From Membranipora membranacea (Eukaryota; Bryozoa; Gymnolaemata; Cheilostomatida; Membraniporidae), in NCBI GenBank assembly GCA_914767715.1, contig OU612067.1, forward strand, positions 11,534,001-11,594,000: a DNA stretch of 60,000 bases, in the 5' to 3' direction. A program made the translations under genes and the position numbers. This document shows positions 21,010-31,451 of the stretch, in pieces. Positions within the stretch are counted from its first letter, which is position 1. Each line of letters starts with the position of its first letter. Below the pieces are notes generated by a model, which was not told where the DNA came from, made no database searches, and saw only the letters and a list, made by a program, of their open reading frames with translations.

Positions 21010-22877
21010 CAGGTCTTTACTGTGCTGAAAAACAAGGCAATAAGTATAGATGGTGGCTGTGTTAAAACCTAGAGCAAACCGCTTCCTGTGGTACGTATCC
21101 GCTGCAGAGACTTCACCTGAGCGGCAAGTAGATGCTGTTTCAAAAGAAGGCTGTTTGTTTAACATTTGCTTGTTTATCTGTTGGCAAAAGTCAATCTGCA
21201 GAGTGGCTCTATCTTTCTCTGGTGTCGGCAGATGGTTGTCTATAAATGGTAATAAAACACTTCTTCCAGTCCAGCTCTGCGGGTTAGTTAGTCATCTTCT
21301 GAGATACCATTGTGATATGAATACAAACCAAGAATACAGGTACTGAAACCTGCGGATTTAGTCTGACGTAAATTTATTGAGTATTATTTGCTACCCAAAT
21401 ATTGCCAAATACGCCTAAGGACTGAGTGCTGAATATCTTACCGATATCGTTGAATTCTTTAAAGTGCCTCGACCGGTATAAAAGGGCCAGTCAATGTAAA
21501 GCGATCACCCAGCCATATCAAATTCAAATGGGGTTAGCAGCATTCAAATTCCTCCTGCTTTTTTGGGAATAGATGAGCAGTCTTGACTTTATTGAGATGA
21601 AAATTGCATGGCCTGATGCAGATTTTTCATACACACATCCCAATATAAATCTCATTCCAAAAATCTCCTTAGAAAGTGGTGAAAATGCATCAGCTTTGAC
21701 TCAAAATTGCACAGCCGCAGAGATTTCAAATTACCCGCCCCACATTTTACTGGTTCTTATTGGTCGATTTTGAAATTCGATTGACAGATTTATATAGTGC
21801 CTAGGATTTTTTCAAGTGCCTAGTTACGGTTTCTGTCATTAATTGGCAATTATATGCTATTAAAATCCTACAATCAAGTTTACATGAGATGGGATAGAAT
21901 AGCTATATGGGCTTTATCCAAGGGCACTGTTGATACAGTATTTTGCATTGATGTTGCAGACAAGCGGCCACAAATAAACACTATTCTTATCGATCATTTT
22001 GGGAGTTTGTGAGGGTTGTAATGACCAAAACTCTATGTATCTCATCTAAGAGATTAGTATGATACAATTTAAAGGATTCGAGTAAACACGAGTATGATGA
22101 TGTCATGTATGTTTTTCATGATGTGACATAAATAAACAATCACTTCATTTATAATTGGTGGTCCTGAAAAAGGTCATTGGGTTTAGGGCTAGTCGTTTTG
22201 GTTGTCGCACATTGTCATCCATGTATACCGGACATATGGAGGCTTAGGGCATGCATCACCAAACTTTTTTCTCGAGATTGGCTACTTTTTTTGGGAGTAT
22301 ACCAATTAGCCGCAACAATTTTTATGCAACCTTTTTTTTGACCTGTCTTTTCCATGAATGTTACGAGTAGTGGGGAATTCCCATCTGCTGCAATAGAGCA
22401 ACAACTAGAAATTTCCTGAATTTCAGATGCGACCATGATGAATATATCGTACACCAAAATTTTGAACAATGCGAGAAAGTGTGTTTCAACTTTTCTCTGT
22501 GGTGAGAGTGCAACTGGCCAAACAAAGTGACCTTTTCGGCAAAACTCACAATCGATCGGAGGTTGGCTATGGCCGGATTATCACACACTTTCACACCACA
22601 GTCGAAATGACTCCCCTTCGGATGTTCAATTTACCACGGACATCCTCCGTCTTTTGCATTTATCTTCATCTGCTCATAGGCCTCTAATATAAAGCATACC
22701 ATTAAAAATTTGTCCTGCAAATTTTTCCTTAACAAGTTTTTTCTAGAGGAAGGTAATGCAGCAGCATCTCTCTAATTCACTTTCATTTCTGCAAGATTAT
22801 TTTTATTATCATTGTGTCAAAGATTATTAAAATTATACCTCTACGATAGTAAGAATAAGTTTACACTATTTATTGTA
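21010..22877. other. Upstream flank of receptor B, no gene seen
   Basis: No supported exon. It includes the presumed promoter of the receptor starting at 21009. Several open frames of 60-100 codons overlap one another on both strands and show no domain. Confidence 0.35.
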
Positions 22878-23105
22878 CAGGACCGTAGTTCTAGGTGAGG
22901 CAGAAAGGCACTGCCTCCCCTAGATAGCTAAATACAGTGGCCTAAAAACACTCTAATTTAATAATCCATGTCAGAATCAGCTCCTCTGGGATTTCCAGTT
23001 GCTTATTACATGGCTTAAATTTCTCGGGGAGGAGGTTACTGGTGATGCATTGGACTCGCCTCGGACCTTTGCCTCCCCTACCATTTTTTCTAATCTACGG
23101 CCCTG
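22878..23105. mobile_element. Possible hAT-type MITE
   Basis: The ends read CAGGACCGTAG and, inverted, CAGGGCCGTAG, which fits hAT-type termini. Related GAGGCA/TGCCTCCCCTA blocks are repeated inside. The flanks share only TTAT, so the 8-bp duplication is not confirmed. Confidence 0.4.
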
Positions 23106-24343
23106 TTATACAGTGGAATAGCAGGATACAAATAATCCTTGTTTGTACACAAAGTCAAATGTTTTCATCAGCTGATGTGAAGTGTCACTTCCTTTCAACA
23201 TCACATAAACATTGCAGTCGGCTGCAAAGCTGCAAGGGCACTGGGGGCCGTCGGACGAGGGGCAAAAGTCTGGGGGGCTCAGACTACAAGGGCACAGGTG
23301 TTGCTTGATTTCTTGCATAACACACTTGAGCACTTGAGATTTCCGAATTCTAATTATTATTAATCCCCGTGCACCACCTTTGGCGCGTAGGACGTTAAGT
23401 TAAAAATTGCAATCAAATGTTGTTATGGAATAGAGTAACACAGGTTATAGCTTGCCCCTACATAATCCAAGACACTGGAAAACTTGACAATTATGATCAA
23501 TGATACTGGTCACCTGGCACAGGAGCAATGGAATTGATCTCTCTTTAGAAATGATTGTATATAAATATCTCATTATCTTTTATTCGTGGGATACTTTGTT
23601 CAAAACTCCGAAGGGTCTAACTGTGTAACAATAGACACTGTATTCATTGACTTTTCTTCTTGAACAAGAACTAATTGATTGATTCCCTGTCTGAATTGTA
23701 ATGACTATTTGTGAACATTAATCTGCTGAAATGGTATTTATGACTAAAAAATTCTTCCCATAACAAAACCCTATTCCATTTCATGTGGGATACACCCGTA
23801 AGGCAGGATTTTAATTGATGTAGCTCAATTATATAAACTGTAAACAGTCTTCATTGTGGTGTAAACACAGAAAGGGATGGATGCCTTCTTGTCTGTTACA
23901 ATATGCCATGGAAGGGAGGGAATGCGCAAATCAAGGGCTTTTACATGCTCACCAGCAGAGATGTGGGAGAGGGTCAAATATTTCTGTGCCGGGAGAGTCA
24001 ATGAGAGTCTTTACCTAGATGAGATGCTTGAATCTATCTTGGTCTCTCTATGGTTAATGATACACAGCTACGGATCTGGTCTGACAAAAATGCTAGCAAT
24101 AAAACAACAAACTTACCGAAACGTTACTTATCTGTCGTTTTCCTAAAGCAAGATTACTCCGTCAATTGTCACTCACAAACACAGGTACCAAATGAAACTG
24201 GCTACTATCTAGTGTCTAGAGCTCATCATGAGCTCCTGATAGCTCGTCTATTTTAGATGTTAACTCATTACTGTTTAATAGCCTTGTCACTCGGCCGATC
24301 CTTTTTATTTTATGGACGGTTACAAGGTTAGATGGTTTTATCT
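23106..24343. other. Gene-free stretch
   Basis: No coding exon, RNA gene or repeat family recognised. Confidence 0.4.
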
Positions 24344-25012
24344 TTAAAGACTTAGTTTGAGGCTGCTCTTTTGTATCACATCTTATTCTCCATATTTTAT
24401 TCTATCATGTGAGCGATTTTCAGCTTTAGAATCCAAATATTGAGGAAGTTATGGCCTCTCAAACTTTCAGGGTGATTGCCTTCAATTGGCATTGGGAATA
24501 AGCGGATGTTTCCCCTGGGGTACGTCACAACCATAGACATGTGTTTTGTCTATGGTCATACTATATGGCCATATATATTATGAGTTAATGCACTAATAAT
24601 CACACAGATATGATGATGATCAAAATTCAGACCTGGGTTGGAATCGAACATACCTATAGGCGACGACGCTACCATCACGCCACCTGGACCAACTAGCTTA
24701 GCCAGTAGACAATATAGCTCAGTGTTAGCGGCGTTGCCTGCAAAGCCATATGGACCTGGGTTCGAGGCCGTTACAGATCTGAACATTTTGATCATCAACA
24801 TATTTATTAGTGTATCGTAATAACTATGATGGTTGTGACGTACCCTAGGTATTGCCGGCTGATTCTTACTGCCGATAAATTGCCGTCACCTTGGAAGTTT
24901 GAGAGGCCATAACTTCCTCACTATTTGGATCCTAAAGCTGAAAATCGCTCTTAGAATAAAATATGGAGAATAAGATGTGATACAAAAGAGCAGCCTCAAA
25001 CAAAGTCTTTAA
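24344..25012. mobile_element. TTAA-flanked foldback MITE with tRNA-like core
   Basis: The element 24348-25008 (661 bp) has TTAA directly outside both ends, the target of piggyBac- and Kolobok-type transposases. The arms (24348 to about 24545, and about 24825 to 25008) are inverted copies with high identity, beginning AGACTTAGTTTGAGGC and AGACTTTGTTTGAGGC. The centre (24630-24790) is tRNA-derived. No transposase frame. Confidence 0.8.
24632..24790. repeat. Two opposed tRNA-like segments
   Basis: On the plus strand 24708-24775 has TATAGCTCAGTGTTAGCGGC (A box) and GGTTCGAGGCC (perfect B box). On the minus strand 24632-24695 has GTGGCGTGATGGTAGCG and TGTTCGATTCC. Two RNA polymerase III promoter-like modules face away from a shared centre. 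Confidence 0.55.
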
Positions 25013-25834
25013 CCACAAATGCCAGTTATAGATGAAGTGTTAGAGTGATGCCTGCTTAATGGTTTCGCTTTGGTTTACGTTTTGATTTAGGTAAGTGTCG
25101 ATTCACTACGGTTGTTATGCCCCATTACAAGCTTATATCCCCATATGATTAATCCCAATGACACACTAAAAACAAGCTTTGTTAACCAGTAATCATTGAG
25201 AGAATAAAGGTTACCAGAAATCAGAAACCATGAAATGGCCACCAGAAAAGTCAAATCAGTAAACAATATTCTTACCTAAGATTCAGTTGGATGAGTAGCA
25301 TTTGAAACTGATGACAATAGCTAGATAAATAACTTGCTCCTCCAGTGGCAATTTTAAATTGAACTACTAAATGAAACTTCCAAATCGACTCACACTGCAA
25401 TTTTTCACGCACCAATAAACATTGTTTACAGCAACATATGCAAATAGAGTTATGGCTATAAGGAAGTTAAACTTGTAATGAATAATATAAAGGGATCTAA
25501 GAGATAACCTGATAGTGTTTGGATTTTGCAACACGAAAATAAAAGTTCAAGGGTCATTCCTGTGACAATAATAAGGCATGCAGCAAACCAATAGCGTGAG
25601 TTGAATATAGGTGTTAGTCATTCAGGCAAAATGTTGATAAAGCCCTATAGATCAATGCCTATATATGAGTCAATTTGAGTATTTAATTCGTGACAAAGTC
25701 TAGACATCGAATTTAATTGTTCTAGTTATAAAAAGAAAACATAAACAAACGATAATTTCAATTTTGTACCACGGCTGAGGTTGAGGGTTATTATGGACTA
25801 GTAAGGTCTACAACTTTGTTTGAAAAAAAGTTTA
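25013..25834. other. Gene-free stretch
   Basis: Nothing recognised beyond AT-rich sequence. Confidence 0.4.
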
Positions 25835-26260
25835 AAATCAGACCGCCAATTCTATATGATCAAAAAGCCTTGTTAATGATTTGCGCCAACCCCACTCACC
25901 CAGCCTTGTATTCTTGACCTAGAAATCTTTCCTTGTTTTATGAAAAGAATCGAATTGTATCACTTATAATAAGACCGCCAATCGTACATGATCAATAATA
26001 CCATCCCAAACCCCACTCCAAAGTTGGATTTTCTCGGGCCCTGTGAATTTCCATAGTATTTGGAATAAAATTTGCCCTATTTTACTACCTCATGACACTC
26101 AACACCCCTTCCTGACACAGTACTAATATTGAGGCTTTTTATCGCCACATCAACAAGTATCACAAAAATATATCTCATAGTGAGGATATAATATTCAAAT
26201 TACAGCGACTAAAAACGTCACATTCACAGTTTAAAATGAGGTAACATCTTGCATTACACA
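25835..26260 (+). repeat. Dispersed repeat, copy 2
   Basis: Related to 16860-17080 (shared blocks CACATCAACAAGTATCAC, TTACAGCGACTAAAAA, AAAATGAGGTAA). The opening block (CAGACCGCCAAT then ATGATCAA) occurs twice, at 25845 and 25975, so the copy contains an internal duplication. Confidence 0.5.
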
Positions 26261-26835
26261 CATAAAGACAGTTGATAATCATTTTTATGTCATGGTTGTC
26301 TTCTCCTGTTAAAAGGAGTGACAACTTCTTGATAATAGGCGATTATCCCAAGATTTACCTCATATTGACCTGCCTATCTTGCAACATAAATTTTCAAGGT
26401 GTGATAACAATTAGTTTCAGATGTTGAAGATCTCTCATGTCAAGGTGCAGTTTTGTTTCGTACGGAGTAATTCCTGCTACCGTGGACTACTTTTGCCTTG
26501 ACGCACGCCGCAGACATGCCATGTTTTTCAGCAGTTCATTATTGTTCTCCTTAAGAGAATACAAGTTGCAAAAACCTGAAAAAAATAAGAGTTACGTGAT
26601 GAATTCCTTTGACAACTGTGTACAAAACCGATATTTCGAATTACATAGGAGCTGTAGTAAGATATTCCATCTGATATCATTAGTTTAATTTAGCAACCGC
26701 TCTATCTCATTATTTAAGCTTGTTATCATCTTTCATCTATCATCAATCTTTAAAAATGGGGAAAAAATTGATCATTGTAGTCATTTTAAAATTCTTCATA
26801 AAAATCGGTGTCATATTAATGTAATGATACAAAAA
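26261..26835. other. Gene-free stretch left of the foldback element
   Basis: No coding exon, RNA gene or repeat family recognised up to the target-site duplication at 26836. Confidence 0.4.
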
Positions 26836-26845
26836 ATCTTTGCAG

Positions 26846-27060
26846 GCAAGAAGGAAAAACCTACCATTTTTGGAATAGGTCCTTCTAATCTGATCTTAAT
26901 TGCATCTAATTCTTTTGCGCGAGAGCTACTGTAACGCCAAAAGTATTGTTTACAGATACCACTTATCGGTGAGATTTTTGAGTGGCTAAAATTATTCAGG
27001 GCATAGATTGCGCTAATTTAAAAAAAGGTATAGGCTCAAAATAGTTAGGCGAAAAAGTAC
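26846..27060 (+). repeat. Outer domain of left terminal inverted repeat
   Basis: Matches the reverse complement of 30850-31082 at about 95 percent, except that it lacks a block of about 34 bp present in the right arm (about 30975-31008). The missing block is bounded in the right arm by near-repeats ending TTTTGCG and TTGTGCG, so a slippage deletion in the left arm is likely. Confidence 0.9.
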
Positions 27061-27093
27061 ACTAATAAGTTTAATATATAATAGCTAAATTTA

Positions 27094-28670
27094 GAGGGTC
27101 GCACCTACCGCACTCCCGCGCTCACCCTCATGTAAAGCTGAAATATTTAGGCAAAAAAATACACTAAGGTTAATAAAATAATATAATAATATTAATAATA
27201 TAATATAAATAATAATAATAGCCAAAATTAGAGGGTCGCACCAACCGCATTTGTGCGCTCAGCCTTCTGAGAGGTTGAAAATATTTAGGCAAAAAAATAC
27301 ACTAAGGTTAATATATAATAGCCAAATTTAGAGGGTCGCACCAACCGTACTTGTGCGCTCAGCCTTCTGAGAGGTAGAAAATATTCAGGCAAAAAAATAC
27401 ACTAAGGTTAATATATAATAGCCAAAATTGGAGGGTTGCACCAACCGCACTTGTGCGCTCAGCCTTCTGAGAGGTTGAAAATATTTAGGCAAAAAAATAC
27501 ACTTAGGTTAATATATAATAGCCAAAATTAGAGGGTTGCACCAACCGCACTTGTGCGCTCAACCTTCTGAGAGGTTGAAAATATTTAGGCAAAAAAATAC
27601 ATTAAGGTAAATATATATTAGGCAAATTTAGAGGGTCCCACCAACCGCACTCATGCGCTCAGCCTTCTGAGAGGTTGAAAATATTTAGGCGAAAAGATAC
27701 ACTGAGGTTAATATATAATAGCCAAAATTAGAGGGTCGCACCAACCGCACTCGTGCGCTCAGCCTTCTGAGAGTTTGAAAATATTTAAGCAAAAAAAATA
27801 CACTAAGGTAAATATATATTAGGCAAATTTAGAGGGTCTCACCAACCGCACTCATGCGCTCAGCCTTCTGAGAGGTTGAAAATATTCAGGCAAAAAAATA
27901 CACTTAGGTTAATATATAATAGCCAAAATTGGAGGGTTGCACCAACTGCACTTGTGCGCTCAGCCTTCTGAGAGGTTGAAAATATTTAGGCAAAAAAATA
28001 CACTAAGGTTAATATATAATAGCCAAAATTAGAGGGTCGCACCAACCGCACTTGTGCGCTCAGCCTTCTGAGAGGTTGAAAATATTCAGGCAAAAAAATA
28101 CACTAAGGTTATTATATAATAGCCAAATTTAGAGGGTCGCACCAACTGCACTCTTGCGCTCAGCCTTCTGAGAAGTTGAAAATATTTAAGGGAAAAAATA
28201 CACTAAGGTAAATATATAATAGGCAAATTTAGAGGGTTGCAGCAACTGCACTCATGCCCTCAGCCTTCTGAGAGGTTGAAAATATTTAGGCGAAAAAATA
28301 CACTTAGGTTAATATATAATGGCCAAAATTGGAGGGTTGCACCAACCGCACTTGTGCGCTCAGCCTTCTGAGAGGTTGAAAATATTTAGGCGAAAGAATA
28401 CACTAAGGTTAATATATAAAAGCAAAAATTAGAGGGTCGCACCAACCGCACTCCTGCGCTCAGCCTTCTGAGAGGTTGAAAATATTTAGGCGAAAAAATA
28501 CACTAAGGTTAATATATAATAGCAAAATTTAGAGGGTCGCACCAACCGCACTCTTGCGCTCAGCCTTCTGAGAAGTTGAAAATATTAAGGCGAAAAAATA
28601 CACTAAGGTTAATATATAATAGCCTAAATTAAAGGGTCGCACTACCGCACCCCTGTGCTCAGCGTTTAAA
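27094..28670 (+). repeat. Left 100-bp tandem array, about 16 units
   Basis: GAGGGTCGCA (or a one-base variant) starts at 27094, 27231, then every 100 bases to 27731, then 27832 and every 100 to 28632. Spacing is exact apart from a 137-bp first step (AT-repeat expansion at 27180-27220) and one 101. Each unit carries two small palindromes, CGCACTTGTGCG-type and CTCAGCCTTCTGAG, and an AT-rich half. Confidence 0.95.
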
Positions 28671-30170
28671 ACATTGTGGCCGCAAATTGATCTCAGGCAA
28701 ATATGGATAACAGATATAAAGCAATGTCCAGCCATAAAATAGATTTGTGTCAATAGGCTGCCAATGCTAGCAGAAATATGACCAGGCAGGGTGGCGATTT
28801 AAGTTCAATATTATTTTTGGGCTTTATTCAAGAGGTTAAACTTATTGCATCATCATCTAAGCGCACCACTCTTTTACTTCAACCATAATAACAGTTATCA
28901 ACGGTTAGTGGTCCCAGAATTACTTCCAATCCTTTCTTCTTCTCATTACAATTGTGTTATATTACTATAAGAAGGAATGTCACAAACCCTAAACACATGA
29001 TAGAAACTTGTCATATAGAGGTCACGTTTTGTGGGTTTCTCCTTCCATCGTCTTGGTATGGTCTAGGTTCAAAAGCTTTGAATGGAAAGTTGATGTCATG
29101 GAACTGAAGCTATCAGCCATCCTTATATGCTAGAGATTTTCCATATAATTATGGCCAATTATCTCACAATATCTCACTTAGTGCTATGTCCACAATGATT
29201 TTAAACTCAAACAGCATTGCATTGGTGCTTCCGAAAGTAGACAACTCTATCTTGAACGCTTGACTCGCTCGTTAGTTGCTTCAATAAACAATGTCAAGTT
29301 CAAACTGTTGATTGGCAATCCCCTTGCTTTAATGATGGCGGTTTTTCATGTGAAAGGTCACATAATTCATCAATATTTATCTCATAACATATCGCACAAT
29401 CCTGGCTGTTTCATCACATATTTCTAGAGGCCCTGGCTATAGGAATAGCATGTTCCTGCATATTGCAAATCTAAGTACAATTGCGAATAGCCATACAGTG
29501 AATCGGATCAGGGGATTTGAGAGAAAGAAAACTTACTCCAATCTGGCTTCTTCTCACACATAGTTCATTTCTTGCTCCTGCAATAAATTAGAGTGATAAG
29601 TGATAATGACGATCAATGCTTCAGTAGAAGTAAATGTCAAGCTGTTCTCCTATATTTTGAAAATTTGCGTATTGAACAAGGTCAATCTCATTCACAAATA
29701 ATATGGGGCAACTCTTGGCACCTTTGTTAATTCGACACAGAGTACAGGCCAATGAGAATTCAAGCAAACTCTCAATCTAGTACGATGATACAGGTCTATT
29801 TTAGACTCACAATGTGTACTTTCCGACATCAAACGGCTGGTCAGAATGCAAGAAAAGTATAACGCAGTTATTTAGAGACAGAATTTTAAGGATTCTATCG
29901 AATATTTGTTATGTACCTGATGATTTGCGTGTGTCATTAGTGTCATGGGATTTGACTAACATCGCAGGAAACTCACAACAGCACGGAGTTTAGACTATTG
30001 AATGTAAACCATGCACGGTGAAACGGGAGTGAACAATCTGAACTGTGAAAGAGAGTCAACGTAAAGTGAAAGTGACAGTAAGCAAAATCAGCAAAATAAG
30101 TAGCAAGATCAACAGTAGAATTAAGTTAAGCTGATATATCCACTCTCTCGCACCTGTTCTAATTATAAAA
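28671..30170. other. Central unique region of the foldback element
   Basis: No transposase motif or long frame. This is either captured host DNA or a degraded core. No matching gene recognised. Confidence 0.5.
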
Positions 30171-30179
30171 GTTCTCAGC

Positions 30180-30850
30180 ATTTGGTGCGACCCTCTAATT
30201 TTGGCTATTATATATTAACCTTAGTGTATTTTTTCGCCTCAATTTTTTCAACCTCTCAGAAGGCTGAGCGCACGAGTGCGGTTGGTGCGACCCTCTACAT
30301 TTGCCTAATATATGTAACTTAGTGTATTTTTTTGCCTAAATATTTTCAACCTCTCAGAAGGCTGAGCGCACAAGTGCGGTTGGTGCAACCCTCTAATTTT
30401 GGCTATTATATAATAACCTTAGTGTATTTTTTCGCCTAAATATTTTTAACCACTCAGAAGGCTGAGCGCACAAGTGCGATTGGTGCTACCCTCTAAATTT
30501 GGCTATTTTATTTGTACCTAATAGCGCATTTTTTTGCCAAAATATTTTCAACCTCTCAGAAGGCTGAGCGCCTGAGTGCGGTCGGTGCGACCCTCTAATT
30601 TTGGCTATTTTATTTGTACCTATTAGTGCATTTTTTAGCCTAAATATTTTCAACCTCTCAGAAGGCTGAGCGCATGAGTGCGGCGGGTGCGACCATCTAA
30701 TTTTGCCTATTATATAATTACCTTATTAGTGTACTTTTTCGCCTAAATATTTTCAGCTTTACAGGAGGCTGAGCACGGTAGTGCGGTTGGTGCGACCCTC
30801 TAAATTTAGCTATTATATATTAACCTTATTAGTGTACTGTTTCGCCTAAA
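30180..30850 (-). repeat. Right 100-bp tandem array, 7 units, inverted
   Basis: TGCGACCCTC or a variant starts at 30186, 30286, 30384, 30484, 30586, 30688 and 30791. Unit length is 98-103 bp, looser than on the left, and the units nearest the terminus are the most diverged. Confidence 0.92.
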
Positions 30851-31082
30851 TATTTTCAGCCTATACCTTTTTTTAAATTAGCGCAATTTATGCCCTGAAT
30901 AATTTCAGCCACTCAAAAATCTCACCGATAAGTGGTTTCTGTAAACGATACTTTTGGCGTTACAGTAGCTCTCGCGCACAAAAATAATTTACCCGCTGTG
31001 CGCCGTTACGCAAAAGAATTAGATGCAATTAAGATCAGATTAGAAGGACCTATTCCAAAAATGGTAGGTTTTTCCTTCTTGC
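30850..31082 (-). repeat. Outer domain of right terminal inverted repeat
   Basis: Inverted copy of 26846-27060 with the extra block of about 34 bp. It ends in GGTTTTTCCTTCTTGC against the target duplication. Confidence 0.9.
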
Positions 31083-31092
31083 ATCTTTGCAG

Positions 31093-31451
31093 GCCTCGTC
31101 TAAATTGTTGACATATTGTTTATCGTACATAATTTATAACACTTTGAAAAGTTTTAAACTGCTACTCTAAGGCTATCAATACAGAACAATTCAACCATTA
31201 TTATATCACATTGATTGTGTCAGAATAATGGGACTTATAGAGTGACCCTCTATCATGTGTGGGAATTGTCAGATGGAGACCTTCACAATTTAATAGCCTA
31301 GATATTTGTGCTCCTCATATCAGTAGTCATATATATCAAGCAACCACAAGTGTACCTTACAAGCGAATGATAGCATTAGTAGCAATCGCCGCAGACTATC
31401 TCGCCTCTACATATTCTCCGCTGCTGCAAATCAGTCTCTCTTAGCAAAGAA
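31093..31451. promoter_or_regulatory. Upstream flank of the copper monooxygenase gene
   Basis: Only about 360 bases separate the foldback element from the ATG at 31452, so the promoter or 5'UTR of the gene lies here or within the element. No core promoter motif is clear. Confidence 0.3.

Larger units (their letters stand above)
26836..31092. mobile_element. Foldback-type DNA transposon with repeat-built inverted arms
   Basis: The element 26846-31082 (4237 bp) is flanked by perfect 10-bp duplications ATCTTTGCAG (26836-26845, 31083-31092; 11 bp if the following G is counted). Both ends start GCAAGAAGGAAAAACC and share a unique outer domain of about 200 bp. Inside each outer domain lies a 100-bp tandem array: about 16 units on the left (27094 to about 28670) and 7 on the right in inverse orientation (about 30180-30850). 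The arrays flank a 1.5-kb centre (28671-30170) with no transposase frame. This outer domain plus inner tandem array is the build of Drosophila FB and sea urchin TU foldback elements. A 9-11 bp duplication points to a Mutator-type transposase (family knowledge). It is non-autonomous. Confidence 0.9.

Noticed and set aside
22215-22687. Overlapping frames of 72-84 codons on both strands
   Set aside because: Three frames over the same DNA with no recognisable domain or splice-compatible neighbour.
24708-24775. Functional tRNA gene (TGC anticodon-like)
   Set aside because: Acceptor ends do not pair, and it is embedded in a TTAA-flanked hairpin element.
27094-28670. CRISPR-like appearance of a regular repeat array
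   Set aside because: Units are contiguous 100-bp tandems with no unique spacers, inside a transposon in a eukaryotic genome.
28529-28753. 74-codon minus-strand frame
   Set aside because: It reads through the last 100-bp repeat units and has no domain.
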